The position numbers and the translations under genes were made by a program. From positions 1-47,971 of IMG/VR virus record IMGVR_UViG_3300036787_000035: a DNA stretch of 47,971 nucleotides. One strand, 5' to 3'. The DNA is from a virus. Positions 20,668 through 29,453 of the stretch are shown here, in pieces (the first letter of the stretch is position 1; the number at the start of each line of letters is the position of its first letter). The notes below the pieces were generated by a model. The model was not told where the DNA came from, did not search any database, and was given only the letters and a program-made list of their open reading frames with translations.

Positions 20668-22661
20668 TGATCCCCGCTCCACCATCAGGTAAGCCGGTAG
20701 CATTTTACGACACAGAATGTTTTCCTAACTTTTGGCTTCTCAAGTTCCGTCCTCAGGGCGGCGAATGCTTTACGTTCGCGCTGAGGGCGGGCGAGAGGTT
20801 AGAGCCCGCGGCGGTTGCGAGCATCACCACGCTATTCCAGATCTTTACAACCGTGAGCTTCAACGGCAATTACTACGATGTACCGATGATCGCCGCGGCG
20901 CTCTCGGGCTATACCCCAGATCAACTCAAATGGCTCAATGATCAAATCATTGTCCAGAAGCTAAAGCCCTGGGAGTTAGGGCTCCCCGAGTGGCGGCCGG
21001 CTGATCACATCGATGTGATGGAAGTAGCGCCAGGCGCGGGCAGCCAAAAGCAGTACGCAGGTCGAATCCACTGCAAGACGATGCGAGATCTTCCCTACTC
21101 GCCGGATCAATACCTCACGCCTGCGGAGATCGCCGAAGTAGACGACTATTGCGGAAATGATCTCTCAGTCCTAGAGGGGCTATTCGATGCACTCGCGCCC
21201 CAACTCCACCAGCGCCAGGAGTTGAGCAAGCGCTACGGGATTGATCTGCGAAGTAAGTCAGATGCTCAGCTTGCCGAAGCCGTTCTAAAGCGCCGCTGTG
21301 AGCAGGCTCTAGGTCAGAAGATTTATAAGCCTGAGATTGACTGGAATCTGGTCTTCAAATACGAGCCGCCATCCTTCCTCAAATTTCAGACGGCACCTCT
21401 CATGCAGGCGTTCTCCCTGGTCAGAGAGGCCGTATTCCGGCTTGGCCCGAGTGGCTCCGTCGTCATGCCCGCCCAGCTAGACGGACTTGAGATCCAAATC
21501 GGCTCGTCGCGCTACCGGCTCGGGATCGGCGGCCTGCACTCCTCCGAGAAGCGCGTGGCGTACCGAAGCGACGAAAACGCTGTACTCAGGGATTCGGATG
21601 TTGCCAGCTACTATCCCAGTCTGATCTTGAACTCCGGAAAATATCCGAAGGCTCTCGGCCCCGCGTTCCTGCATGAGTATGCAGCGATCAAAGATGAGCG
21701 TCTGAAGGCGAAGGCTCTACAGAAAACACTTACTAAAGGAACTCCCGAATACACGAAGGCTGAGGTAGAGAACGAGGGCGGCAAGATTATGATCAACGGC
21801 GTTTTCGGGAAGACTGGGAGCCCGTTCTCCATCCTTTTCGCCCCTGAGATGCTCATTCAAACCACCATCACCGGGCAACTTGCGCTCATGATGCTGATTG
21901 AGTGGCATGAATCGAACGGCATCCCTGTTGTGTCTGCGAATACTGACGGGTTTGTGGCATTTTGCCCGCGCCATCTGCTCGCTTCGAGCGATCGGCTCAT
22001 CGAAGAGTGGGAGCGGAGCACGGGTTTGGAGATGGAAAGCAATACTTACAAGGCCATTTATTCCAAAGACGTAAATAATTACTTTGCAGTGAAGATCGAC
22101 GGGAAGGTAAAGCGCAAAGGGGAATACTCAAAGGCCGGCCTGGTCGAAAAGAAGAATCCCGATGTGGAGATCTGCTCAGATGCCGTGGCCGAATATCTCA
22201 GCAAGGGGACGCCGATCCTTTATACGCTCGCCGCGAGCCGGGATATCCGCAAATTTGTGACAGTCCGCAAGGTTGCCGGCGGCGCTGTGAAGCTCTGGGG
22301 CGAGGGACCGCTCAAGGGCACAAAGATACGCGATATGACGGCCACTCTGCAGGCTAACGGATGGGTGAAGAGCGGCCGTAAATGGCAGCGGGCGGGCGTG
22401 CTGGCGGATGCGGGGAGCGCTTACGCATCTTGCTTCACCCCGCAACGGCCCGAGTATATGGGCAAAGTGATCAGATTCTACTACTCGACATCCGCGCCCG
22501 GCTCAATCATCTACAACACTAACGGCAACACCGTAAGCCTCAGCTACGGCGCTAAGCCCTGCCTGACTCTGCCGGACTCACTGCCGGATGACATTGACTA
22601 CGCCTGGTATCTCGACAATTGCCACGCGATATTGAGGGACATTGGCTATGCAACTATATAA
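20667..22661 (+). CDS. Family B DNA polymerase with 3'-5' exonuclease
   Basis: At 664 residues this is a compact phage polymerase. Exonuclease motifs are visible: FYDTECFPNFW (Asp15, Glu17), VSFNGNYYDVPMI and YCGNDLSVLEGLF. Polymerase motif A is SDVASYYPSLI (near residue 314), motif B is KIMINGVFGKTGS (near 374) and motif C is VVSANTDGFVAF (near 416), where the usual D-T-D is N-T-D. This variant is, from memory, shared by related phage enzymes. The C-terminal 150 residues look family-specific. ATG overlaps the ParB-like stop (TAATG); the methylase fragment starts inside its 3' end. Confidence 0.92.
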   Translation: MIPAPPSGKPVAFYDTECFPNFWLLKFRPQGGECFTFALRAGERLEPAAVASITTLFQIFTTVSFNGNYYDVPMIAAALSGYTPDQLKWLNDQIIVQKLKPWELGLPEWRPADHIDVMEVAPGAGSQKQYAGRIHCKTMRDLPYSPDQYLTPAEIAEVDDYCGNDLSVLEGLFDALAPQLHQRQELSKRYGIDLRSKSDAQLAEAVLKRRCEQALGQKIYKPEIDWNLVFKYEPPSFLKFQTAPLMQAFSLVREAVFRLGPSGSVVMPAQLDGLEIQIGSSRYRLGIGGLHSSEKRVAYRSDENAVLRDSDVASYYPSLILNSGKYPKALGPAFLHEYAAIKDERLKAKALQKTLTKGTPEYTKAEVENEGGKIMINGVFGKTGSPFSILFAPEMLIQTTITGQLALMMLIEWHESNGIPVVSANTDGFVAFCPRHLLASSDRLIEEWERSTGLEMESNTYKAIYSKDVNNYFAVKIDGKVKRKGEYSKAGLVEKKNPDVEICSDAVAEYLSKGTPILYTLAASRDIRKFVTVRKVAGGAVKLWGEGPLKGTKIRDMTATLQANGWVKSGRKWQRAGVLADAGSAYASCFTPQRPEYMGKVIRFYYSTSAPGSIIYNTNGNTVSLSYGAKPCLTLPDSLPDDIDYAWYLDNCHAILRDIGYATI

Positions 22662-22890
22662 CTGCGATAACGTGATGGCTCTCAGTTGCCTTGTAGCGAG
22701 CGAGAGTGTACAGCTAACAGTTACGTCCCCTCCGTATGACAACCTCCGCGAATACAAGGGATTTTCTTGGAATTTTGAAGCTCTCGCCCGCGAGTTATAC
22801 CGGGTGACTAAGCCGGGCGGCGTTGTTGTATGGGTTGTCGCCGACGCCACGGTTGACGGCAGTGAGACGGGTAGTTCGTTCAAACAGTGA
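22648..22890 (+). pseudogene. Truncated DNA methyltransferase (N4/N6 type), 80 aa
   Basis: The protein starts LYNCDNVMALSC and has the catalytic motif TSPPYDNLREYKGF, then ALARELYRVTKPGGVVVWVV and DATVDGSETGSSFKQ, ending in TGA. This is the first third of a standard phage N4/N6 methylase; intact members run on from the same G-S-E-T-G-x-S-F-x-Q segment for another 150-200 residues with the SAM-binding part. The downstream DNA encodes something else, so the loss is a deletion, not one frameshift. It overlaps the polymerase end by 14 bases. Probably inactive. Confidence 0.75.
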
Positions 22891-23060
22891 GCAATCGCCA
22901 ATATTGGTACCTCAAGCAAAAATACGCACGCGAAGAGGCTGCCTGGCGAGCGTTCTTAGATGTGACTGGGCAGACGTATGCGGAATGGGAAGATGAGAGT
23001 TTTGAGCCTAGTTATTTAGAACGTGAGGGGGATACCAGCTTTGAACCTGCCAAACTGTAA
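22887..23060 (+). CDS. Small hypothetical protein (57 aa)
   Basis: GTG start overlapping the methylase-fragment stop (GTGA). The protein reads SNRQYWYLKQKYAREEAAWR then an acidic half (FLDVTGQTYAEWEDESFEPS). Basic at the start and acidic at the end, one long helix likely. No family recognised. The tight coupling and the next start 20 bases inside it support a real gene. Confidence 0.55.
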   Translation: MSNRQYWYLKQKYAREEAAWRAFLDVTGQTYAEWEDESFEPSYLEREGDTSFEPAKL

Positions 23061-23283
23061 AGCTCGCCGGCAACTTGATCAGATCGTTTGTGATACTTGC
23101 GGCCTGATATGGGATGCCGACGAAGAGCGCCCCGAGTGCCCTAAAAGAGGGGCGGCATCCAATGTTTCGCTGCGTCCCCAGTTGCCTCAAAGCCCGACAC
23201 AAACCCCTTTTTCTTTGTCGGATAGAGCCTCAGATGGAGCCAGTCTTTTCCTTCGGTCGATATGGCCGCAAAATTCCCGGTAA
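23041..23283 (+). CDS. Small zinc-ribbon-like protein (C-terminus uncertain)
   Basis: A TTG at 23041 follows GAGGGGG at nine bases. The first 35 residues contain C-x-x-C and C-P pairs (QIVCDTCGLIWDADEERPEC), a plausible zinc ribbon. Beyond 23141 the frame runs opposite the 3' end of the convergent membrane-protein gene and is low in information, so the tail may have been added by loss of an earlier stop. Function unknown. Confidence 0.4.
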   Translation: MNLPNCKARRQLDQIVCDTCGLIWDADEERPECPKRGAASNVSLRPQLPQSPTQTPFSLSDRASDGASLFLRSIWPQNSR

Positions 23284-23842
23284 TAATCGCTGAGTTGTGG
23301 ATGTTCGCCTTGAGATCCGGATCGGATACCAGCGCGTCAAAATCCAAGACTGATTTATTCATCCCAGCGTAAGCGGCGCTCTCCTGAGTGAAGAGATCCC
23401 CCTCATGCTGGTTGAAGAGGATGAGCGAACGCTCTACCTGCCCTGATGTGCCCCGCAACGTCGCCAGGGTGCGGTTAGTGTCGGCGAGCGTTCCGCACGG
23501 CCTTACGTCGGGGGGGAGCGGGCAGAGATCGTTTAGCCGATGGGATGTGAGATCGATTGTATCGTTGAGCTTGCCGGCGGTCCCCGCAAAGCTCGCCACA
23601 ACGGGCGATGCTGAGCGTAGGACGCCCGTAGCCGCGTCGCTGGTAGTTTGAACGTGCGTCAGAACGGCCGGAAGCCCCTGCAGCGCCGTAGACGCCGCGG
23701 TAATGGTTGCGTTGAGCTTTGTAACCGTGGGCGCGAGATCGGGGATCTCGGGGGCGGTCAGGACGCGATAACCGATAGAGCCCAAGCAAAAGACCGCCGC
23801 GAGAGCGACGGCCGTTGCTCGAAACTCAGACTGATAGCTCAT
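23141..23842 (-). CDS. Membrane-anchored helical protein (233 aa), lysis cassette candidate
   Basis: Residues 9-27 form one N-terminal membrane helix (TAVALAAVFCLGSIGYRVL). The rest is probably periplasmic: two long helical stretches (VTKLNATITAASTALQGLPA; ASFAGTAGKLNDTIDLTSHR), a short Cys-Pro loop (CPLPPDVRPC) that could be disulfide-bonded, and a basic end. The layout (membrane anchor plus coiled coil) would fit an inner-membrane spanin, but no outer partner was found. It is the last gene of the late operon and starts inside the stop of its upstream neighbour. Confidence 0.6.
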   Translation of the reverse strand: MSYQSEFRATAVALAAVFCLGSIGYRVLTAPEIPDLAPTVTKLNATITAASTALQGLPAVLTHVQTTSDAATGVLRSASPVVASFAGTAGKLNDTIDLTSHRLNDLCPLPPDVRPCGTLADTNRTLATLRGTSGQVERSLILFNQHEGDLFTQESAAYAGMNKSVLDFDALVSDPDLKANIHNSAIITGNFAAISTEGKDWLHLRLYPTKKKGFVSGFEATGDAAKHWMPPLF

Positions 23843-24234
23843 TACGCCGTTGCGTACTGATTCTGCAGGCTGGTAATAACGCCAGAGATCGCGCCAACGA
23901 TCCCCGTCGCCTTCGTGACGCTTGCCGGGTCCGTGATATGGCCCTCGGTGAGCAGTAGGCTCAAATTGCTCTTGATCGCAGCCAGGAAGGTACCGAGATT
24001 GACGGTATTGCCCGACTTGAGCAGGTTCGCGACGGTACCGAGATCAGCCTGCACTTCGGTAATGATCGGGGTTGCGATTGCGCCAGCGGCCGGATCGATC
24101 AGATCAAGCAAGATCTCCGCTTCGGGGGCAACGGTATTGAGGGCAGAGAGGGCCGTAACTTCGGCGGAAGGTGCATTCTTGAAAACCTTCGCGAACCAGC
24201 CTTTTACATCGTCAAGCACTGAGGTAACAGTCAT
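23842..24234 (-). CDS. Hypothetical helical phage protein (130 aa)
   Basis: The protein is helical and hydrophobic-rich without a clear membrane helix: VLDDVKGWFAKVFKNAPSAE near the start, then EAEILLDLIDPAAGAIATPI and VTKATGIVGAISGVITSLQN. Similar proteins of this size stand beside holins in other phages; their function is not known. Its stop overlaps the next start (TAATG). Confidence 0.65.
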   Translation of the reverse strand: MTVTSVLDDVKGWFAKVFKNAPSAEVTALSALNTVAPEAEILLDLIDPAAGAIATPIITEVQADLGTVANLLKSGNTVNLGTFLAAIKSNLSLLLTEGHITDPASVTKATGIVGAISGVITSLQNQYATA

Positions 24235-24260
24235 AATTATTATTCTCCGAGTGGCAACCG

Positions 24261-24506
24261 TTATTTTTGGTCGTCTGAGCCGATAGTAACGCGGGCGTCA
24301 GGAGTTGTCACATCGGCTTTTTGCGCCGACGCCTGAGCGTGGCCGGCGAACGCGCCCAGGGCTCCGCTCACCAGGTTGGAGCCAACGCCCAGGACTGCGA
24401 GCGCGATATTCTCGGGAGTCGGATGAAAGAGAGATGCGAGCGCGAGCCCGGCTCCCATGCCTGCCAGTATTACCGCCCAGAACGGCGAAGGAAGTTTGTC
24501 GAGCAT
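24261..24506 (-). CDS. Holin-like small membrane protein (81 aa)
   Basis: Two hydrophobic helices are visible, FWAVILAGMGAGLALASLF (about residues 9-27) and IALAVLGVGSNLVSGALGAF (about 34-53), followed by a hydrophilic tail (ASAQKADVTTPDARVTIGSD). Two helices, small size and a charged tail fit a class II holin, and the place at the end of the late operon fits lysis. No sequence motif proves it, and the neighbouring 24512 gene is a rival. Confidence 0.6.
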   Translation of the reverse strand: MLDKLPSPFWAVILAGMGAGLALASLFHPTPENIALAVLGVGSNLVSGALGAFAGHAQASAQKADVTTPDARVTIGSDDQK

Positions 24507-24511
24507 TGGGG

Positions 24512-24775
24512 CTACCTTCCTTTGAGCGAATTGAGGATGCCGCTATAGAGCGCGGTTACTAAACCCAACGCCAGTAGTCCCACGATCCCCGCCACGCCAC
24601 TATTAGCGAGCTTACGAAGCCTACGGCCAAAGCGGAGATCTTCGCGGAAACTTTCGATACTAGCGGCGTTGTCAACGTCTACCCCAAGCAAATAGAAAAC
24701 CTTCTTTACGGCGAGATCGGCCGCATCGACTACTTCGCTACTATGAGTCATTATTTCCCCAGGGGCCTGAGCCAT
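24512..24775 (-). CDS. Small membrane protein (79-87 aa), possible holin partner
   Basis: The start is either 24775 or the ATG at 24751, which has GGGGA just upstream. A soluble N-terminus (VFYLLGVDVDNAASIESFRE then DLRFGRRLRK) precedes one membrane helix (GVAGIVGLLALGLVTALYSG). Proteins with the F-R-E-D-L-x-F-x-x-x-L-R pattern and one C-terminal helix are common in phage late operons. It may be a membrane partner of the holin or of the packaged tail tip. Confidence 0.65.
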   Translation of the reverse strand: MAQAPGEIMTHSSEVVDAADLAVKKVFYLLGVDVDNAASIESFREDLRFGRRLRKLANSGVAGIVGLLALGLVTALYSGILNSLKGR

Positions 24776-24783
24776 ACCTCTAA

Positions 24784-25596
24784 TTATGTGCCGAGATATT
24801 CAGCCTGAGCAAATACATATGCCTGATTGCTCCCAACCTGCCCGGCGAGCACGGCCGCGCCTGGCGCTACAAGGAATGCTTCGAGGTAATCGCCGGCCGC
24901 CAGGTTGAGCACGGCATCAAAGGGCAAGCTCATATTTCCGTCGCTCACCTGGGGAGCCTGAAAGCATTGTTTTGCGATAGCTCCATTCTTGAAGATCTGA
25001 GTCGCTAGAAGCTGCCCGTCAGGGGCGGCGAGCATCACAGAGCCGGCCACTCGATACCGGCCGGCGTAGGGGGCAACGAAGCGATGATCGGTCACATCCC
25101 AGAGTCCGTCATCGAACTCGACGGTATCGAAGAGGATCTTCGAGGTTCCCAGGGCGAGCGTTTGCTGAGCAGAAGCGTAGACGCTTGATAGCACGCTCGC
25201 GCCCTCCGGTACCCAGCCCGCGCCGCCGGTGTCCGGATCGGTCACGTTGTTATCGACCGTACTCCGCCAGTAGCCCGCGCCGCTCGCCTGCAGGACTCGC
25301 GCCCCCGCTGGGTAGCCGCCAACGGTCGCAGAGAATACGGCATCGTAGGGGAAGCCAGCACCAGCGTTGTACCAGATGGACAGAGCTGAGATGGCATTGA
25401 GTGCCCCATTCATATCCAGACCGCTCGGGCCTACACCACCAGCAATCGGATCAGTACGAGTGAGTGGTGGGAATCCGTCAGTCCATGATGCCGCGCCGGG
25501 AGTAATGCCAATCTGCGAAGGCACTGGGATTACATTCTTGCCGCCCCCGGCTGCGAAAGCTTCAACTACTTTTGATGGTGCGCTGGCTAAGAGCAT
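24784..25596 (-). CDS. Tail fibre / receptor-binding protein (270 aa)
   Basis: The N-terminal 110 residues (AFAAGGGKNVIPVPSQIGIT, DGFPPLTRTDPIAGGVGPSG, LDMNGALNAISALSIWYNAG) are a conserved fibre attachment region, known from several phages with short fibres. Residues 140-270 form a beta-rich, C1q/TNF-like tip (FDDGLWDVTDHRFVAPYAGR, YRVAGSVMLAA, GSNQAYVFAQAEYLG). It follows the gpI-like gene, the normal position for a fibre. It probably binds the host surface together with the giant fibre at 47024. Confidence 0.8.
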   Translation of the reverse strand: MLLASAPSKVVEAFAAGGGKNVIPVPSQIGITPGAASWTDGFPPLTRTDPIAGGVGPSGLDMNGALNAISALSIWYNAGAGFPYDAVFSATVGGYPAGARVLQASGAGYWRSTVDNNVTDPDTGGAGWVPEGASVLSSVYASAQQTLALGTSKILFDTVEFDDGLWDVTDHRFVAPYAGRYRVAGSVMLAAPDGQLLATQIFKNGAIAKQCFQAPQVSDGNMSLPFDAVLNLAAGDYLEAFLVAPGAAVLAGQVGSNQAYVFAQAEYLGT

Positions 25597-26168
25597 TAGA
25601 TTACTATCGCCTCCGAAACAAAGGGTGCCTGATTGAATCCCGTAAACTTGGGGCTATTTGCTTCGGAGAATCCAAACACCGGGTAATCGATTATGGCGAG
25701 TGTAACACCCACTCCAGCCGGCCTAAGTAAGATGTCAGGCTCCGAAATAACTTGAATCTCCCAAGGCTCCAGTGGGAACTCGAAGGTATACCGCATCTGC
25801 ATGGAGCCCTGATCACTCACGTAGCAGCGCCCGCGCCCAGCAAAGAAGATATTCAGCATTTGATTGAAGCTGGGGGAACTTGTAATCGAGATGTTGCTCA
25901 GAGCTTTGATGAGAATGAGGGTGCGAAACTGATCGTCATTCAACACCGTGACTGGCTCGGTGTAGATATAGCGGCCGGTCGGAAGGCCGACGATGCTGCC
26001 CCAGATATCTAGCCCTAAGCCCACGGCGGTTTCCACATTCCAAATCGTGTCGAAGAATCCGTCGATATCAGCATCCACCCGGATGTACTCGTTCATGTTA
26101 CGAATGAGCGCGGTGAGAGCTGGGCTATTGCCGTACTGCGAAATGATGGTTTGCTCTATATTTTTCAT
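25596..26168 (-). CDS. DUF2612 family baseplate/tail protein (gpI position)
   Basis: MKNIEQTIISQYGNSPALTA then IDGFFDTIWNVETAVGLGLD and IWGSIVGLPTGRYI match DUF2612, a family at the fibre end of the baseplate. It sits between gpJ-like and fibre genes, where P2 gpI joins wedge to fibre. 190 residues, normal length. The start overlaps the gpJ stop by four bases. Confidence 0.85.
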   Translation of the reverse strand: MKNIEQTIISQYGNSPALTALIRNMNEYIRVDADIDGFFDTIWNVETAVGLGLDIWGSIVGLPTGRYIYTEPVTVLNDDQFRTLILIKALSNISITSSPSFNQMLNIFFAGRGRCYVSDQGSMQMRYTFEFPLEPWEIQVISEPDILLRPAGVGVTLAIIDYPVFGFSEANSPKFTGFNQAPFVSEAIVI

Positions 26169-27409
26169 ATGAGGCTAACCGTAATGTCGCCCGCGCTGAT
26201 CACGGGGGACTGATCGATACCCATGACGACCTGAGGCAGAGTTGGCGTGGCGACTCCAACAAGGACGCTCAGCACCGTGATGCCAGGCGCTACGCCGATG
26301 ACCGCGCCGTAATAGCTAGAGCCGGTGATCGCAGCGCCGATGCGAGCGGGGATCTGCCCGTTGCCCCCGTTGAATTGAGCAATGATAGCGTTTTGAATCA
26401 GGGTTACGATATCGGCCGGCAGCGTCGGGGAGTTGACGATTGACACTGCGAAGAGCACGGGGGTACTCGTAGGACGGTTGAACTTCACTGCGTAAGAGGG
26501 ATATGGACCGGGGGCATACTGAGGGCTCATATCGAAAACCGTCACTGAGGTATTTCCGTTGTAGTCGCAACCCGTGTCTTTCTTGGGCCAGATAGCATTA
26601 GCGATATCGGCATCAACCCCGCCAACCACTGCCACGTAAAGCGAGTGGGGGAGCATCGGATAGTTGGTAGATCCCTTATTGACCGTCAGCCCAGTGGGGT
26701 TGTCGATCACGTAGCAATCCAGCACGTTCGGCGCGTTGTCGAAGACGCCGGCCTGAATCGCCTGCACAGAGCCGCGGGCGTTACCTGCAACTGAGTTCTG
26801 GCGGCGTAGCTCAAACTCTTGAGGCGTCTCAACGTCGCGGCCCAATACGCCATCTGCTGGATTGGAAATTGCATCCCAACCGGGGACGGCCTGATATACC
26901 TGCGTGAGACTTCCGGCAGGGCAAGGGATCGGACCAGTCGCAAGATTCTGCCATGAACTCATAACCGAGCCCGTACCGGGTATTGTGACCGCCCCGAGCA
27001 AAGCATAAGTGTTGCCCGATGTATCTCGCGCGAGAGTTCCGGCTGGTACTACTCCCCCTGGGCCGGTGAGGATACAAGCAACCGCAGTACCTGCCGCTTG
27101 GAAGCGCGGAGCCATTCCAACTGTCAAACGTCCGATGGCATCCTGAAAGCGCCCCGTTGCGTACTGAGGATCAACCTGATTGCAGATGAGAGCGATCTCC
27201 GCATCCTTGTCGGAGATGATCGCCGCCGTACTCGACGCAAGCTGCCCTTGCGGAGTAGTCAGGCCGGGATTGAGCCCGCCCCCGAAAGCGTAATTCATAT
27301 CGATCTGCACACCTGCGAGAATGTCCCCATCCTCGGGGATGATCGGGCCTTGCGGCGTAAATTGGATCTGAGGTACCTGCGTGCTCGGAATGCCGGGGGG
27401 AAGTCCCAT
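26165..27409 (-). CDS. Baseplate wedge protein, gpJ/gp47-like
   Basis: 414 residues with the Baseplate_J pattern: QGQLASSTAAIISDKDAEIA near the start, VYQAVPGWDAISNPADGVLG and RDVETPQEFELRRQNSVAGN in the middle, then PHSLYVAVVGGVDADIANAI. It joins the gp25-like protein in the wedge that changes shape when the sheath contracts. Neighbours gp25 and gpI are in the usual order. Confidence 0.92.
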   Translation of the reverse strand: MGLPPGIPSTQVPQIQFTPQGPIIPEDGDILAGVQIDMNYAFGGGLNPGLTTPQGQLASSTAAIISDKDAEIALICNQVDPQYATGRFQDAIGRLTVGMAPRFQAAGTAVACILTGPGGVVPAGTLARDTSGNTYALLGAVTIPGTGSVMSSWQNLATGPIPCPAGSLTQVYQAVPGWDAISNPADGVLGRDVETPQEFELRRQNSVAGNARGSVQAIQAGVFDNAPNVLDCYVIDNPTGLTVNKGSTNYPMLPHSLYVAVVGGVDADIANAIWPKKDTGCDYNGNTSVTVFDMSPQYAPGPYPSYAVKFNRPTSTPVLFAVSIVNSPTLPADIVTLIQNAIIAQFNGGNGQIPARIGAAITGSSYYGAVIGVAPGITVLSVLVGVATPTLPQVVMGIDQSPVISAGDITVSLI

Positions 27410-27421
27410 TAGATTGCTCCC

Positions 27422-27772
27422 TTAGAAATTGACAATGGTTGTTTCCCCCGTGTCATCTGTAAAGTTGATTTGCCCCGAGACGCCCCGAGCATTGAAGGAA
27501 GTAATCGAGCACTCTGCGGTAACAACGCCCGGCACGGTTAGAGCCTGATCGCTTATAAGCTGAGTGAGCAGCGCCGCCGGCGGCAGCTTCCCCAGGACTT
27601 CAGAGAAATAGGGAATGCCCTGAGTCGTGTCATACCAAAGCTCTCCGAGAAACGTTTTGACCGCGCTTGCTACGTCCTGAGCCAGAGCATACGGGGGCGT
27701 CGCCATCGCGATATTCCCCGATGCGTCCAAAACTAAATCCCACTGCTCGGTGTCAAGCAAAAGCGTATTCAT
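27422..27772 (-). CDS. Baseplate wedge protein gp25/gpW-like
   Basis: 116 residues. LLLDTEQWDLVLDASGNIAM, then ALAQDVASAVKTFLGELWYD and TTQGIPYFSEVLGK match the gp25 family (R/Q-D-V/I-x-x-x-I-x-T-x-x-G-E-x-x). It starts sheath polymerisation. Its start overlaps the spike stop (ATGA). Confidence 0.9.
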   Translation of the reverse strand: MNTLLLDTEQWDLVLDASGNIAMATPPYALAQDVASAVKTFLGELWYDTTQGIPYFSEVLGKLPPAALLTQLISDQALTVPGVVTAECSITSFNARGVSGQINFTDDTGETTIVNF

Positions 27773-28548
27773 AGAGGCGGGCTCGTTTGCGTCCCCACGG
27801 CTTCGCTAGTGTGGACGTGAGTTTTGAGGCTCTTGCCGCCGGCAATTACATCGCCGGTAGTTGTAAGCTCCCCGCTCATCGTAGCATTGCCGCCGGTTGA
27901 CGCCAACGCGCCATCTAGGTTGATCTCGGGGGCTGCCAGAGTAATTGTGTCGGGGGCGGTAATGCTCACGTCGCCGCCGCTCTGAGTAAGCGCCCCCTCA
28001 ACAGTTACAGCGCCGCCTAGCGTGATTGTGGGAGCCGTGAGCGTGATCGCAGTCGGGGAAACGATGGTTATCCCGTCAGTTCCAAAGCGAACGTATTGCA
28101 CGGGCACGGCGTTGAGCATTCCGCCCAGATACATGCCGTCCGAGAAATCATACTGCCGGTAGCTGCCTGGGTTGGCCTGAGCCTTCGTGCTCTTCACCTT
28201 GCTTATATCGCGACTGGCGAAGACGGCCACGCCGATATCGCCGGGCTGAGGGTCCAAGATCACGGCGTTAGTTCCGCCCTGCATTCGCAGATAGGGGAGT
28301 CCGTAAATCGTAACGTGCGGCGTCGGGTTGGCGGGCACTGAGCCGTCAATTTGATTCACCAGCGGCGTTACATCCACGAAGCCAACCGGCGAGAGATCAC
28401 CCGCGTTTGTGCAAGCCTCTATTCGTACCAGCGTCCCGGTTTGCATTTTGGCGAGGGCAGCTTGGATAGCAAAAACGATGTTGTTGTACTCTCCCCAGGT
28501 GCTAGAGGGCCAAAGAGTACCGAGACTAATTGGAGATTGCGAAGCCAC
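27769..28548 (-). CDS. Baseplate spike, Gp138/gpV-like
   Basis: Residues 30-130 are an OB-fold region (GTLVRIEACTNAGDLSPVGF; VILDPQPGDIGVAVFASRDI). From about 165 on come short repeated beta units (PTAITLTAPTITLGGAVTVE; DVSITAPDTITLAAPEINLD), which build a triple-stranded needle. The C-terminus has HVHTSEAV, a His-rich tip that in related spikes binds a metal. It pierces the host outer membrane. The start lies 23 bases inside the hub gene. Confidence 0.9.
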   Translation of the reverse strand: MASQSPISLGTLWPSSTWGEYNNIVFAIQAALAKMQTGTLVRIEACTNAGDLSPVGFVDVTPLVNQIDGSVPANPTPHVTIYGLPYLRMQGGTNAVILDPQPGDIGVAVFASRDISKVKSTKAQANPGSYRQYDFSDGMYLGGMLNAVPVQYVRFGTDGITIVSPTAITLTAPTITLGGAVTVEGALTQSGGDVSITAPDTITLAAPEINLDGALASTGGNATMSGELTTTGDVIAGGKSLKTHVHTSEAVGTQTSPPL

Positions 28549-29443
28549 TGGGGTTTCCTCTCACTGTGCTCCACCAGGGGCCGCCCGGCTTCTCGCTCGA
28601 AAGACTGTGAGCGATTGAAAATGCTACCCATTGTCCGATTAGACTGGGCGCGAGAGCAGCGCCTTGAGTATCGAGAGATCCCATCGGGCGCGGCACCGAA
28701 CTGATTACCTTGAACGCCCCGTGGTAGACGATAGCCGGATTGAAAAGAGTTCTGATATTGATCCCATGATTGTCATACGTCGGGTATCCGATCATCCCAG
28801 TTTGAGAGGAGATCAGGGGGATCAAGCTCCCGCGTGGCGTATCTGCTGGCGCTATGAAGAGTACACCGTTATCAAGTCCCCATCCTATTCCCGCCTGCTT
28901 CGCTAGAGACTTTACTTGCTCGATTCCGGTGTTTGCCACGTAGGGATTTACGAGCGGGACGCTTACGCCGTTATTCTCAAACTTGTATCCCATCGTTGCC
29001 GCGAGTTGAGCCATCAGAGTGGCAACATCCACGGTGCCTTTGTAGCTAGTGGGAGGGATAGGTTGAAGCTGATTGATCACGCCAGCTTGAGCCTGTATTT
29101 GTAGGAAGACATCAGGCATCTGCTGATAGTTGCCCCAGGCGTTTACAATCTCTCCCGCAAATACTAGCGTCTCCTGCGCTCCGTCGATGGCATAAACCAA
29201 AATCGTATTACGATTGATATAGCGTGGTCCCCACGGGGTTGTTACCGCATTCATGTCACTTTGAGCCACGCCGTAAATTTGAGCGCAAAGAGTGGCGTTC
29301 ATCTGGCCGCCGCCTTTGTCAATTTCGGCAGTGGCACGAAGCCCCTCAAGAGTTACCTGGTTAGCAGAGCTTGAGCCGAAGCTCCCCGTCGCGAGCGTGA
29401 TGACGAAGCGAAGCTCTTTTTTATTTTGGAAGGAACCGATCAT
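28526..29443 (-). CDS. Baseplate hub protein (gpD/gp44-like)
   Basis: 305 residues. ELRFVITLATGSFGSSSANQ then VTLEGLRATAEIDKGGGQMN and LCAQIYGVAQSDMNAVTT match hub proteins of small Pam3-type myophages. QVKSLAKQAGIGWGLDNGVL is the second hub domain. The ATG at 29443 has no ribosome site and is the only gene in the tail operon with a 138-base gap in front of it; that gap carries the plus-strand promoter and gene at 29454-29691. Confidence 0.85.
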   Translation of the reverse strand: MIGSFQNKKELRFVITLATGSFGSSSANQVTLEGLRATAEIDKGGGQMNATLCAQIYGVAQSDMNAVTTPWGPRYINRNTILVYAIDGAQETLVFAGEIVNAWGNYQQMPDVFLQIQAQAGVINQLQPIPPTSYKGTVDVATLMAQLAATMGYKFENNGVSVPLVNPYVANTGIEQVKSLAKQAGIGWGLDNGVLFIAPADTPRGSLIPLISSQTGMIGYPTYDNHGINIRTLFNPAIVYHGAFKVISSVPRPMGSLDTQGAALAPSLIGQWVAFSIAHSLSSEKPGGPWWSTVRGNPSGFAISN

Positions 29444-29453
29444 AATTTAGCTA

